Source of the DNA: Kalymmatonema hyalinum WJT4-NPBG1
Lineage (GTDB): Bacteria > Cyanobacteriota > Cyanobacteriia > Cyanobacteriales > Nostocaceae
Length of the DNA: 64,000 nt
Reading direction: 5' to 3'
NCBI GenBank assembly: GCA_019359075.1
Contig: JAHHIB010000045.1
Coordinates: 1 to 64,000 of the forward strand
Below the pieces are notes generated by a model. It made no database searches. It was not told the DNA's origin and was given only the letters and a program-made list of their open reading frames with translations. The position numbers were made by a program, and so were the translations under genes. The number at the start of each line of letters is the position of its first letter. The first letter of the stretch is position 1. Below are positions 1-8,995 of this stretch, piece after piece.

Positions 1-165
1 GAAAAATACTTAACACAGCCAATTACTGTTATTAATTTCAGCAATGCCCTCTGGGTACGCCACTTTGACATAGTACGTAAATACTATAAAATTGCGATCG
101 CGCTGTGCCAGTTGCGTAAGTCCTGTGGCAGTAAAAATCTAGACCAAAACCGCAAGATTGTTTAA
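1..165 (+). CDS. C-terminal end of an unidentified gene, cut by the window edge
   Basis: A frame is open from base 1 to a TAA at 163-165 and would encode about 54 residues. I do not recognise the product. A strong terminator-like hairpin follows about 60 bases downstream, which supports a plus-strand transcription unit ending here. Against a real gene, the last third of the frame runs through the inverted-repeat end found elsewhere as a small mobile element (111-125). The true C-terminus may therefore have been replaced by element sequence. Confidence 0.3.
   Translation, partial: EKYLTQPITVINFSNALWVRHFDIVRKYYKIAIALCQLRKSCGSKNLDQNRKIV
111..125. repeat. Single end of the 180-bp inverted-repeat element
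   Basis: GTTGCGTAAGTCCTG matches the terminal repeat of the complete elements at 18391-18571 and 51786-51963. The other end is not in the window or is lost. Confidence 0.5.
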
Positions 166-520
166 GATGGTAAAAGACCCCACTAAATTGTGTGTGGTTG
201 TGTGTTGTAAAACTTGGTTAATCAATGGTCAGGGGGTTTGACCCCTCTTGACCATTTTGTTTATTTTTGGACGAAATTCAAAGTTTAAAGCAGGTAAGGC
301 TTGGTTTTTGGACTTACCTTTAGTCGTGTAAATACTGAAGATTTCCTTAATAATTGGTAATTATAGTTAGTCATTTTGGGTAGTCAGTTGCTTTAAGTCC
401 TCAGGATCGGACCTTGGCTAGTGGTAGTCAAGATAAAACAATGAGAGGGACTTAACAGCAGCAACGCTTCACAAAATCGTAAAAGCTTGGCTATTGAACA
501 TCCGGTATAAGTGGCTAGCT
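166..520. other. Intergenic, mostly featureless apart from one terminator
   Basis: This gap lies between the left-edge fragment and the convergent amidase gene. It contains the hairpin at 224-256. I see no other open frame or RNA gene in it. Confidence 0.6.
224..256 (+). terminator. Rho-independent terminator
   Basis: AATGGTCA pairs with TGACCATT, extended by GGGGG with CCCCT around a TTTGA loop. A T-rich tail (TTTGTTTATTTTT) follows. The orientation suits the gene entering from the left edge. Confidence 0.7.
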
Positions 521-1579
521 TTAATTGATTGAAACCACACCACGGAAGGAATGAAGTATGTTCAAAAACTTATTGAAATCAAAACTTCTAGGGTCGATTT
601 TTTGACCTGAACGATCCACTAATTTATGAGTTGTAATCCTTTGATCTGGAACATTACTTTGAGCAATGAGCCAAGCAAGAGATTGGTATTGAGCATCTGT
701 GTAGCCGCTATGGGTTTGTTGGTTATTGCCTATACCGGAAGGTGGGGTTTCTAAGCCGACGTGATAAGCAAAGTTATTTACAGACGCGGGTAGCAGGGGA
801 TTAGTCTTGACAGTTTCTGAACCCAGTGATCCATCAAACACTGAATTAGCCGCACCAAACGCTCGCTTTTCTGGAGGGACTATGTAAACAACCGTGCCAT
901 CTAGCTTAATCATAGTATGGTAGCTTGCCTGAATATTCTCGTCCTCGTTAGGGTTTTTAAAGAAATTAACCGCACTGGAGGCTGGTGCATCAGTTTCATG
1001 AAGCACTATAATTGGCTGATTGTTGACAGGTTTACCATAAACGTCTGTGGTAAACCGCTCTCCATAGTTAGTTGGATTCGCCCAAGCAATGTCGTATCTA
1101 GGTTTGTAAGCTTTAAAAGCCGCAGTAGTTTTAACTGGCTCACTAGGAGTCTTTTGGGATTTGTCCTTTTGGTTTGTCTTGTATTGAGGTTGGGATGTTG
1201 AAGCTTGAGTGGAGAGAGCCGTGTTTGGATTTGGTGTTGTCTTGACTTCTGGTTGGCTTTTTTGGTTTGTCTTGTGTTGAGGTTGGGATGTTGAAGCTTG
1301 ACTGGAGATAGTAGCCTTTGGACTTGGCGTTGTTGTCTTGATCTGAGGCTGTGACTTTGAATCTTGACTAGACACCGTCTCTGGATTTGATGTTACTGTC
1401 TTGATCTGAGGTTGCAAGTCTGAATATTGACTAGAGATAGCTGTTTCTGGTTTTGAGGTTGTCTTCTCCTGAAAAAACTCTACTCTTCTCAGAAGCAGCC
1501 CCAATGTAAAACCAACAAACACCAAAAGAACTACAAGCCATTGAGTTGTCTTTACTCTGAATCTCATTTTTTTAATCAT
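521..1579 (-). CDS. Membrane-anchored N-acetylmuramoyl-L-alanine amidase (Amidase_2/PGRP type)
   Basis: This is a 352-aa protein with three parts. Residues 1-12 are basic and 13-31 form one hydrophobic segment, giving a signal anchor. Residues about 45-150 are low-complexity Ser/Thr/Gln/Pro with recurring SSQ..SQPQ.KT units, probably a periplasmic spacer. Residues about 160-345 form a zinc amidase domain. His194 in IIVLHETDAP, His318 in ITTHKLVD and Asp329 in KIDPRSFDF fit the metal-binding pattern of the family, which cleaves the muramoyl-peptide bond. By inference it acts in the periplasm on cell-wall turnover. It is a single gene with an AT-rich upstream region at 1580-1670. The catalytic call is firm. 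The exact physiological role, for example septal peptidoglycan or recycling, cannot be read from the sequence. Confidence 0.85.
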   Translation of the reverse strand: MIKKMRFRVKTTQWLVVLLVFVGFTLGLLLRRVEFFQEKTTSKPETAISSQYSDLQPQIKTVTSNPETVSSQDSKSQPQIKTTTPSPKATISSQASTSQPQHKTNQKSQPEVKTTPNPNTALSTQASTSQPQYKTNQKDKSQKTPSEPVKTTAAFKAYKPRYDIAWANPTNYGERFTTDVYGKPVNNQPIIVLHETDAPASSAVNFFKNPNEDENIQASYHTMIKLDGTVVYIVPPEKRAFGAANSVFDGSLGSETVKTNPLLPASVNNFAYHVGLETPPSGIGNNQQTHSGYTDAQYQSLAWLIAQSNVPDQRITTHKLVDRSGQKIDPRSFDFNKFLNILHSFRGVVSIN

Positions 1580-1708
1580 TTTGATAAATAATTTATATAT
1601 TTAAATTGCGAAAGAAATAAATTTTAATATATATCACTAATACAAAATTACACACAAAATATTGATTTGTCTACGGGTTTCTTTCCCAAAGATGCTGTAG
1701 GTATTTCT

Positions 1709-1816
1709 TATACGCGCGTTGCGTTCAAAACGTCACCCCTGCCCCTCTCCGCAGGTTCACAGAGGGGTGCCCGTAAGGGCGGGATGAGGTATACGTATGA
1801 ATGCAAGGCGCGTATT
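1709..1816. repeat. Palindromic MITE-like repeat
   Basis: The ends ATACGCGCGTTGCGTTCAAAACG and the complement of CGTATGAATGCAAGGCGCGTAT form a terminal inverted repeat. Inside lies a second palindrome with arms CACCCCT and AGGGGTG. No coding capacity is credible. The gap 1580-2020 otherwise holds the amidase promoter region and the TnpB relic. Confidence 0.5.
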
Positions 1817-1980
1817 ATTCTTGTGATCACAAAAGGGCACTCTGGTGATTTCTATCAACTCGATTTAGCCCATAACAAAAAGCTCAACGCGTCTGAGTGT
1901 CTCCGTTTCTGTGCGTCAGCCCTAAGGAATGTGTATTTCACTGGACATGAGATGACTGTAGCGGACGTCAACGATGATGT

Positions 1981-2025
1981 GAATCCCCACCCTCAAACAA
2001 TGCTTCGAGTGGGGAGGATGTCAAC
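1981..2025 (+). mobile_element. Right-end relic of an IS200/IS605-type TnpB element
   Basis: GAATCCCC, a stem-loop closed by GGGGAGGATG, then TCAAC reproduces the right end of the intact solo TnpB element at 14072-14107. No tnpB gene remains next to it. The upstream 1820-1980 is open in places but not recognisable. In the intact elements this segment is the scaffold end of the TnpB guide (omega/re) RNA. Confidence 0.6.
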
Positions 2026-2656
2026 GATGGACAAGACGTTTTTCCAAGCTTTTAAGCTTAGAGTCTATTGAAGCCAGGTTTGGAGATGTGGAAGACTCTT
2101 GAGTTGCTTCCAAGGAACGCTTTGCCTTAAGTTCCGTAATCTTCGCTTTGATAGCTTCAGATACAGCATCATTGACAGCGACTTTGTTGTCTGGCTGTAT
2201 TTTTGCAATGCGTTGCGACAAGCTTGCAATCTGAGAGTCGATTTTTTGCATGACTGGGGCTTCTGAGGTAAATACAGGCTCTAGCAATGCTCGCTTGACT
2301 TCTAGTTCTGCAATCTTCGCTTTGATAGCTTCAAATACAGCATGATTAACAGCTGCTTGATTACCATCTGGCTGTACTTGTGAAAGACGTTGCCGTAAGC
2401 GTTCAAGCTGAGATTCAATTTTTTCGATAATTGAAGCATCTGGTGTAAATACAGGCTCTAGCATTGCAAGCTGTATCTCCAGTTTCGCAATCTGTTGTGT
2501 TATTGTCTTTATAAAATCTTTGGAAGTTGATTCAGAATTGGCGATCCCAGTAGAAGCCGTGCGAACGGGCTGTTGTACTAATACTACACTTATAGTTGCT
2601 AGCCCAGAAACTATAATCATGACTAGCATAGAGAGCATAAGTGGCTTGTCCCTCAT
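2021..2656 (-). CDS. Membrane-anchored coiled-coil protein of unknown function
   Basis: This 211-aa product has one N-terminal hydrophobic segment (about residues 7-27) and then an almost wholly helical region. Two units of about 70 residues are visible, each with EAIKAKI.EL..KRALLEPVFT-like text, heptad spacing and a Q-rich end (SQRIAKIQPD, RQRLSQVQPD). A short third partial unit follows. I do not recognise a family. The stop codon at 2021-2023 lies inside the TnpB-element right end (TCAAC read on the minus strand gives the TGA), so the natural C-terminus was probably lost to that insertion. It likely works as a membrane-tethered structural or spacer protein, but that is inference from composition only. 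Confidence 0.55.
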   Translation of the reverse strand: MRDKPLMLSMLVMIIVSGLATISVVLVQQPVRTASTGIANSESTSKDFIKTITQQIAKLEIQLAMLEPVFTPDASIIEKIESQLERLRQRLSQVQPDGNQAAVNHAVFEAIKAKIAELEVKRALLEPVFTSEAPVMQKIDSQIASLSQRIAKIQPDNKVAVNDAVSEAIKAKITELKAKRSLEATQESSTSPNLASIDSKLKSLEKRLVHR

Positions 2657-2817
2657 AGAAATTTCCTCCAGAGGTCAGACTAAACTTAAGTTTTTAGGAG
2701 TTTGCACTTAGGGTTGAGCTTGTTATTATACAGTAGCAGATGTATTCATTAACCAAATCTTATTTAAATTTTTGGGACTTTATCAAGCAGTAAAAGGTTC
2801 CAAATAATTTATAATTC

Positions 2818-2851
2818 GTAATTCGTAATGAGAAACTCAATTACGAATTAC
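2818..2851. repeat. Inverted repeat GTAATTCGTAAT, possible terminator
   Basis: Two perfect 12-base arms flank a 10-base loop just downstream of the rsh stop codon. The same core recurs at 8006-8042 behind another gene end, so it is a dispersed 3-prime-end repeat. Confidence 0.5.
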
Positions 2852-2878
2852 GTGCTTACAATTTACAAATCAGTTTGA

Positions 2879-5152
2879 CTACTCATCAATCTGACCGACG
2901 CGACGAATATTAAGAATGTCGCTAAGTTTTTTGATTTGGGTGAACAGTTGTTCGAGTTGTGGTCGATCGCGTATCTCGATCCCCAAGTCCATTAATGCCG
3001 GTTGACCATTAGCAGTTTTTACCTGAGCATAGCGTACGTTGATCCCCTGGTCACTTAAGCGAGAGAGAATATCCTTTAGCACTCCCACCCGATCTAGCGC
3101 TTCAATTTGAATATTCACGGGGTAAGTCTGAGGACGGCTTTGGGGTTCGCTTGCTGGGTTCCAATGAACTGGTACTAGGCGATCGCACTCCACAGTTTCT
3201 AGATTATGACATCCTTGACGATGAATCGAAATGCCTCTACCTCGCGTCACGGCACCAATAATCGATTCTCCAGGAATGGGAGTGCAACATTTCGCCAGAT
3301 AATACACTAACCCTTCTACCCCAACTATTGGCGAGTCAATCGTGCGTGAGGTAGTCGGAGGGACATCTCGCAAAGCTTTGGCTGTTGAAGCTGGTTCTTT
3401 CGTAGGAACTGGGGATGTCGTCGCAATAGGTTGTTGTGCCTTAACAAGTTCTCGCCAACGGTTTAGCACCAAATTCAGCGTCACTTCACCATAACCCAAT
3501 GCCGCGAGTAAATCTTCCATTGAATGATAATTACATCGCTCTGCAACTATCTGCATCGGTTGGGACTTAATCAGGTTTTCCACACCAGATCTACCCAATT
3601 CTTTTTCTAACAATTCCCGACCACGAGCAATATTTTCTTCCCGGCGCGATCGCTTGTACCACTGCTTAATCCGATTCTTCGCCGCCGAAGTCCTGACAAA
3701 ATTTAACCAATCCAAACTGGGGTGGCCGTTTTTGTGCGTAACAATCTCTACGATATCGCCATTTTGCAGCCGAGTTGAAAGTGGTACCATCCGCCCATTT
3801 ACCCGCACCCCTGCACAGTGGTTCCCAACCTCTGTATGAATGCGGTAGGCAAAATCTATAGCTGTAGAACCAGGATTTAAAGCAACCAAATCTCCCTTAG
3901 GAGTGAAAACATAAACATCGTCTTCAAATAAGTTATCCTTGATGCTTTCCAGATATTCTTGAGCATCCTTGAGGTCATTTTGCCATTCCAACAGTTGGCG
4001 CAACCAGGTAAACTTGTCATCTGATGCCGTCCAATGGGTATTGTTGGAGCCTCCTGTTTCTTTATACTTCCAGTGAGCCGCAATTCCATACTCGGCGACC
4101 TGATGCATTTCCAGTGTCCGGATTTGCACCTCTAAAGGACGACCCCACGGACCAATGACTCCAGTATGCAATGATTGGTAACGGTTGGGTTTGGGCAATC
4201 CTATGTAATCCTTAAACCTACCAGGAATTGGGCGACAAGCATCGTGAACAATTGCTAGAGCCCGGTAACATTCCTCATTGCTGTTGACAATCACCCGCAA
4301 TGCTGCTAAATCGTAAATTTCGTGAAATTCTTTGTTTTGCCTCTGCATTTTTTGGTAAATGCTGTAGAGGTGCTTCGGACGCCCACTAATATCAAGACAC
4401 TTAATTCCCGCTTCCACAAGCCGAGTCTGCAAAATTTGGGCAATGTTTGTTAATCTCTCTTCCCGCGCCGCCCGTTTTTCGGCGACATACTCTTGAATTT
4501 GACGGTAACCTTCTGGTTCCAGGTACTTGAAAGCCAGATCTTCCAGCTCCCATTTCATGTGCCAAATTCCCAAGCGATTCGCTAGGGGGGCAAAAATTTC
4601 TCGTGTTTCCAAAGCAATCCGCCGGCGTTTTTCGTCAGCCAGGTGTTCGAGTGTCCGCATATTGTGCAGGCGATCTGCTAACTTCACCACAATCACCCGA
4701 ATGTCTTGCGCCATTGCCAGAAACATACGACGAAAGTTCTCTGCTTGGCTTTCGGTCTTGCTTTTAAAATTAATTTTAGAAAGTTTTGTGACACCTTCTA
4801 CTAATAGCCGCACTTCTTTGCCAAAGCGCTGCTCTATCTCTTCAATGGTGACATCTGTATCTTCCACTACGTCATGGAGAAATCCAGCTGCTATCATATC
4901 ACCACTGCCCCCTAAATCTCGTAGCATTCCAGCAACAGCGACAGGATGACATATGTATGGTTCTCCTGACTTGCGGTACTGACCCTGATGCAACTGATAG
5001 GCAAAATCAAATGCTCGACAAATCAAACCCATATCGCTTTGTCTTCGGTCATCTTCTGCTTCGGCGCTTTGTACAGATGACCCCTTTAGACAAATCTGTA
5101 GCCATTCCGGAAGGGTAATATCAATTCTGGAAGTTATTACAGTGCTGCTCAT
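2879..5152 (-). CDS. rsh: Bifunctional (p)ppGpp synthetase/hydrolase (RelA/SpoT homologue)
   Basis: This 757-aa cytosolic stringent-response enzyme makes (p)ppGpp from GTP or GDP plus ATP and can hydrolyse it. The HD hydrolase domain is intact: ICHPVAV with His69, then FLHDVVEDT with His93-Asp94 and Glu97-Asp98. The synthetase domain follows from about residue 240 (GRPKHLYSIYQKM, YDLAALRVIV, DYIGLPKPNRYQSLHT, AEYGIAAHWKYKE). A TGS domain lies at about 410-470 (VYVFTPKGDLVALNPGSTAIDFAY), then a conserved middle region with CCTPIPGESI, then a C-terminal ACT domain from about 685. Length and order match full-length Rsh proteins. Both catalytic sites look competent. It is transcribed alone, and an inverted repeat downstream may terminate it. 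Confidence 0.95.
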   Translation of the reverse strand: MSSTVITSRIDITLPEWLQICLKGSSVQSAEAEDDRRQSDMGLICRAFDFAYQLHQGQYRKSGEPYICHPVAVAGMLRDLGGSGDMIAAGFLHDVVEDTDVTIEEIEQRFGKEVRLLVEGVTKLSKINFKSKTESQAENFRRMFLAMAQDIRVIVVKLADRLHNMRTLEHLADEKRRRIALETREIFAPLANRLGIWHMKWELEDLAFKYLEPEGYRQIQEYVAEKRAAREERLTNIAQILQTRLVEAGIKCLDISGRPKHLYSIYQKMQRQNKEFHEIYDLAALRVIVNSNEECYRALAIVHDACRPIPGRFKDYIGLPKPNRYQSLHTGVIGPWGRPLEVQIRTLEMHQVAEYGIAAHWKYKETGGSNNTHWTASDDKFTWLRQLLEWQNDLKDAQEYLESIKDNLFEDDVYVFTPKGDLVALNPGSTAIDFAYRIHTEVGNHCAGVRVNGRMVPLSTRLQNGDIVEIVTHKNGHPSLDWLNFVRTSAAKNRIKQWYKRSRREENIARGRELLEKELGRSGVENLIKSQPMQIVAERCNYHSMEDLLAALGYGEVTLNLVLNRWRELVKAQQPIATTSPVPTKEPASTAKALRDVPPTTSRTIDSPIVGVEGLVYYLAKCCTPIPGESIIGAVTRGRGISIHRQGCHNLETVECDRLVPVHWNPASEPQSRPQTYPVNIQIEALDRVGVLKDILSRLSDQGINVRYAQVKTANGQPALMDLGIEIRDRPQLEQLFTQIKKLSDILNIRRVGQIDE

Positions 5153-5441
5153 AGAATAGGCGCGCCTACGTGATTACTAGTAAAGTGCAAAAGTGGAAAA
5201 TCTTGACGGGCTCGCCGTCAGAAGAAACTGTAAACGACACACGCACTCTCGCATTTCTGTGCGGAGTAGATTCTCCTGTGCGGGTGTCTAGCATCATAGT
5301 TGGGAAAATGGATTTATACCAAATCCAGCCCCAAATTCTAAATGAGGCGAGAGATTCGGAAATAAAATTTAGGAAAGTTTAACCTATTAGAAAATTTTCT
5401 TGACATTACCTTGATTTTAATAGTATCTCAAGAAGAACTTG

Positions 5442-5789
5442 ATGTCTCTAACTCGCGAGAAATACCACGCATTGAACATATTGCTGAAGCAATTGCATTC
5501 AGATGTCACGACTACCAAAGTAGATGCTCCGCAACTGCGGCAGAGTGTGACATCGTTGCAGCAATTTTTTCAGCAGCAGATTGTGCCTTTAGTTAATGAC
5601 ACAGACAGTATCGATGAGGGTCGGTTACAGTCTTATCAGACGGAGATAAGTAAGCAGCTGCGGCTACTGGAAATAGATGTGATATTTCTCCAAGGAGCGC
5701 GGCAAGCTTCCACTGCCAGGCATAGACTTGATGCCATCGGCGATCGCCTGAGAACTCTCATTGAATACTCTAATGCCATATTGCAATAG
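5442..5789 (+). CDS. patD: PatD-like heterocyst frequency control protein
   Basis: This 115-aa, largely helical soluble protein has no membrane segment. The text REKYHALNILLKQLHSDV near the start and SKQLRLLEIDVIFLQGARQ in the C-terminal half resemble, from memory, the PatD family of heterocystous cyanobacteria. PatD is reported to limit heterocyst frequency and to interact with the division protein FtsZ. I chose the ATG at 5442 because the preceding in-frame TTG is weaker and an AGAAGAA purine run sits upstream. I looked for an NtcA site (GTA, eight bases, TAC) in 5160-5440 and found none. The gene diverges from rsh. Family assignment is moderate; function is from the family, not visible motifs. 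Confidence 0.6.
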   Translation: MSLTREKYHALNILLKQLHSDVTTTKVDAPQLRQSVTSLQQFFQQQIVPLVNDTDSIDEGRLQSYQTEISKQLRLLEIDVIFLQGARQASTARHRLDAIGDRLRTLIEYSNAILQ

Positions 5790-6249
5790 AAAGTACCAGC
5801 AGGGCAAGCAGTCGCACAAGAAAAAATGACAAATAAAAATTAAAAATTGAAAATGAAAAATTCTTCAGTTTTTTGGTTCATATTTCTCCTCTATTTGTAG
5901 TTATCATTACATATTTAATTGGCACAATTTGTCGTAAATCTCGTCAAAAGTCAAGAGGGAAAGTCAAGAATTCTTGAAATTTGAAATTTTGACCAAGAAA
6001 AAACTCGGAATTGAGCCATCAAAATTCAGTATGAATACTTCATAACTAAGTTACTAATCCAGGGTAAGCATCCGAATTTACCCGTGGATATCAAGGGGTT
6101 GCTTGATACTGGATCCCCTCAATTGAGCAGTGGAGTTCGGATGAATTCTGAGTTTTGTATTCTTCTCAAAAAATACTTAGGTAATAACCCTGAGGAATGT
6201 AACGTGATACACTATTTTAATTTTAAAATTTAGAAATTGATAGCTAATT
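5790..6249. other. Intergenic, AT-rich, no gene seen
   Basis: This stretch holds A/T-rich direct repeats around 5830-5870 (AAAATTGAAAATGAAAAATT). It also has a loose inverted pair around CATCCGAATT and TTCGGATGAATT (about 6068-6142). It probably contains the promoter of the ABC ATPase gene. I see no open frame with coding character. Confidence 0.5.
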
Positions 6250-7908
6250 ATGAGTGAAGCCTTATTTTGTATTGAAAATTTACGAGTCGCCTATCCTCAT
6301 CATGGTGATGAAAAACCTGGGTGGGCGATAGATGGTGTATCCTTCACATTGCAGCCTGGTGAAAGAATGGGATTGGTTGGAGAGTCGGGGTGCGGTAAGT
6401 CCACCCTAGGGCGGGCTGCAATGCGGTTGCTACCGCCATCTAGCCAAATTGAGGGACGCGTGACGTTTCAAGGACGTTCAGTGTTTGAGATGACACCTGA
6501 GGAGTTGCGAAAATTCCGGGGAGAAGCAGTATCATTGGTGTTCCAAGATCCGATGACGCGCCTCGATCCGTTGATGAGTATAGGCAACCACTGTCTAGAA
6601 ACATTAAAGGCTCACTCACCGCAATTGTCGAGCAAACAAGCCAAGGAAAGAGCGATCGCCACTTTAGAAAAGGTGAAGATTCCTGCGAATCGTTGGCATC
6701 AGTATCCTCACGAGTTTAGCGGAGGAATGCGCCAGAGAGTGGCGATCGCCCTAGCCTTGCTTCTCAACCCCAAGTTGATTGTTGCGGATGAACCCACCAC
6801 AAGCTTGGATGTCACCGTCTCCGCGCAGATTTTGCAGGAACTCACACGGCTGTGCAGCGAAGAAAACATGGCACTGCTGTTAATTTCCCACGATTTGGCT
6901 ATGGTTGCCGAGTATTGCGATCGCATTGGGGTGATGTACTACGGCAAAATGGTCGAAATGGGTTCTTCAAAAGCTGTGTTCCAGCAACCCCAGCACGAAT
7001 ACACCCAGTCTCTCCTAAAAGCAGCTTTGCATATTCAAGCGGTGGATGAAACAGAGACGGGGAGACATTCTTCCCAATCACCAATCTCTGATCGCCGAAT
7101 CCCGATTTTACGCATCCTAGAATTAAAACAGCATTACACCTTAGAACCCAACATTGTAGAACGGCTGTTGAAACGGCAAAATCAGACGATTAAAGCAGTG
7201 GATGGAATCAACCTAGAACTTTATTCAGGAGAAATTCTCGGATTGGTTGGGGAGTCAGGTTGCGGTAAAAGTACGTTATCGCGGACAATATTGCAACTTA
7301 TTCGTCCGACTGCGGGTAAAGTTGAGTTTTTGGGACAAGATTTAACCCATCTGTCGCGCCAAGAAATGCGTGTTTCTAGGCGGCAAATCCAAATGGTCTT
7401 TCAAGATCCCCATGCTTGCTTAAATCCAGCCATGACAGTAGGACAAAGTATAGCTGACCCTTTGGTGATTCACAAGCTAGCCGATGGGGCAAAGGCAAAA
7501 CAAGAAGTGCTGTCGATGCTGGAAAAAGTCGGGTTAAAACCACCATCTGTTTACCATGAGCGTTATCCTTCAGATTTATCTGGTGGACAACAGCAAAGAG
7601 TTGCGATCGCCCGCGCTTTGATTACTCGTCCTAAACTGCTCATCTGCGATGAACCAGTGAGTATGTTAGATGCTACGGTACAATCGCAAGTTTTGGACTT
7701 GATGTTGGAGTTGAAAGAGGAATTTGAGTTAACCTATTTGTTTATCACTCATGACTTGTGGTTAGCACGGTTTTTGTGTGATAGAATTGCCGTGATGAAT
7801 AGTGGCAAGATTGTAGAAATTGGTCCCACTAAACAGATTTTTGGCAATCCGCAACATCCTTACACAAAAACCCTGCTTGCAGCCGCTCCTTTGTTGGCAC
7901 GAGCATAG
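6250..7908 (+). CDS. Fused double ATP-binding subunit of an oligopeptide/dipeptide-type ABC transporter
   Basis: This 552-aa protein carries two complete ABC ATPase domains of the OppD/OppF (DppD/DppF) type in one chain, as in YejF and GsiA. Half one has Walker A GESGCGKST (about residues 47-55), signature FSGGMRQRVAIA and Walker B LIVADEPTTSLD. Half two has a second GESGCGKST, signature LSGGQQQRVAIARA and Walker B LLICDEPVSMLD, and each half ends in a switch His (SHDLAM, THDLWL). Each half also ends with the peptide-transporter extension containing QHEYTQSLL or QHPYTKTLLAA. It energises import of peptides or similar solutes at the cytoplasmic membrane. No permease or binding-protein gene lies beside it, so its partners are encoded elsewhere and the substrate is unknown. 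Confidence 0.9.
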   Translation: MSEALFCIENLRVAYPHHGDEKPGWAIDGVSFTLQPGERMGLVGESGCGKSTLGRAAMRLLPPSSQIEGRVTFQGRSVFEMTPEELRKFRGEAVSLVFQDPMTRLDPLMSIGNHCLETLKAHSPQLSSKQAKERAIATLEKVKIPANRWHQYPHEFSGGMRQRVAIALALLLNPKLIVADEPTTSLDVTVSAQILQELTRLCSEENMALLLISHDLAMVAEYCDRIGVMYYGKMVEMGSSKAVFQQPQHEYTQSLLKAALHIQAVDETETGRHSSQSPISDRRIPILRILELKQHYTLEPNIVERLLKRQNQTIKAVDGINLELYSGEILGLVGESGCGKSTLSRTILQLIRPTAGKVEFLGQDLTHLSRQEMRVSRRQIQMVFQDPHACLNPAMTVGQSIADPLVIHKLADGAKAKQEVLSMLEKVGLKPPSVYHERYPSDLSGGQQQRVAIARALITRPKLLICDEPVSMLDATVQSQVLDLMLELKEEFELTYLFITHDLWLARFLCDRIAVMNSGKIVEIGPTKQIFGNPQHPYTKTLLAAAPLLARA

Positions 7909-8005
7909 ATAAGTACCGAATGCTAAGTAGGTTCTCAAAACAAGAGGACTAAAGTCCTCACTACGAAGTTTCGCACAGTTATATGACCGGACATGATATA
8001 ACTTG

Positions 8006-8042
8006 TAATTCGTAATTCAAAGTAATTACAAATTACGAATTA
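8006..8042. repeat. Inverted repeat TAATTCGTAATT, possible bidirectional terminator
   Basis: The arms TAATTCGTAATT (8006-8017) and AATTACGAATTA (8031-8042) sit between two convergent genes. The core is shared with the repeat at 2818-2851. Confidence 0.55.
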
Positions 8043-8053
8043 TGCTGACTCTC

Positions 8054-8995
8054 TTATTTGCTTGCTTCAATTAATTTGGGCATTTCTACACTCGAACCAT
8101 GTAGCTCAACAAATCTATTAAAAAGCCACATCGTTTCGTGATTTGAAATCCTGTTTCGGTTGACTAGATGATTTATATTTCTGTCAGCCAGTTTCCGTAG
8201 ATAAGGCAAATCTTCAAACAAAGTCAAACAAGAGGCAATGTGCAAGAGAATTTGCAATATGGGTTTGGGCCACTCTAGGTCACTGTAGATCTCAATGAAG
8301 AAATAATGCTCGTTTTCTGTTAATGGGCAGGCATAAAACATGACAGTTATTCTTTTGTCTCTGTAGACTGGAATACTCAGTTCTACAGTGTATGGATTAT
8401 GCAATATTAAATCCACTTCAACAATTGGTTGTCTCCAAATTCTTAAAATATTAACTGGAGAATCTAACATTGTTTGAAATGTAATCATTCCACCAATCGA
8501 TGTGGATTGGACATTGCTAACCTTAATAATTCTCAAGTTATTCAGACTGAACTTATGAATACTTTCTAGATGTTTTAAATTCAGTAGATGATAAATTTGG
8601 CAGAGATAAGGAAAAGGTAAAAGGTACTCCTGGCTAATCATATGTCGCTTCTTTAACTCAAATCGGCTGCTTTGAGTCGGACATAGATAGGATTGATGTA
8701 GATAAGTTTGAATGCTGTCTACATCATTCACATCAAAACTCTGCTCTGGTTTTAAAAACAGCCAAGTCAAGAAAAAGAATGAGGCTGTAAATATGTGTAG
8801 GACTTCTATAGGAGATAAATATCCATCAGCAAAGGCAGCAACGCTTCTATCAGTAATCCCAAAAAGAAAAGATGGAATTCCAACAAACCAAATACCACTT
8901 TTAAATCTCAATATAGATAGAGCAAGATCTAACTCTATAGAGGGACGGTTTTTCTCCGTTTTGATATCGTCATCTTTAATAAGATTTATAGACAT
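8054..8995 (-). CDS. Conserved hypothetical membrane-anchored protein
   Basis: I do not recognise this 313-aa product. Two hydrophobic stretches lie near the N-terminus (about 33-48 and 65-82), so the protein is probably anchored with a large soluble C-terminal part of about 220 residues. That part is rich in aromatic and basic residues. It ends in a helical stretch (FEDLPYLRKLADRNINHLVNR) loosely reminiscent of the C-terminal helices of Rieske-type oxygenases, but no iron-sulfur motif is present, so I do not assign it. Codon use looks genuine and the gene has its own AT-rich upstream region. Confidence 0.6.
   Translation of the reverse strand: MSINLIKDDDIKTEKNRPSIELDLALSILRFKSGIWFVGIPSFLFGITDRSVAAFADGYLSPIEVLHIFTASFFFLTWLFLKPEQSFDVNDVDSIQTYLHQSYLCPTQSSRFELKKRHMISQEYLLPFPYLCQIYHLLNLKHLESIHKFSLNNLRIIKVSNVQSTSIGGMITFQTMLDSPVNILRIWRQPIVEVDLILHNPYTVELSIPVYRDKRITVMFYACPLTENEHYFFIEIYSDLEWPKPILQILLHIASCLTLFEDLPYLRKLADRNINHLVNRNRISNHETMWLFNRFVELHGSSVEMPKLIEASK

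Noticed and set aside
1667-2071. Plus-strand frame of 134 codons
   Set aside because: It runs through a palindromic repeat and the TnpB right-end relic, with no family-like text.
5170-5382. Plus-strand frame of 70 codons before patD
   Set aside because: It lies in the divergent promoter region, with low-complexity text and no ribosome site.
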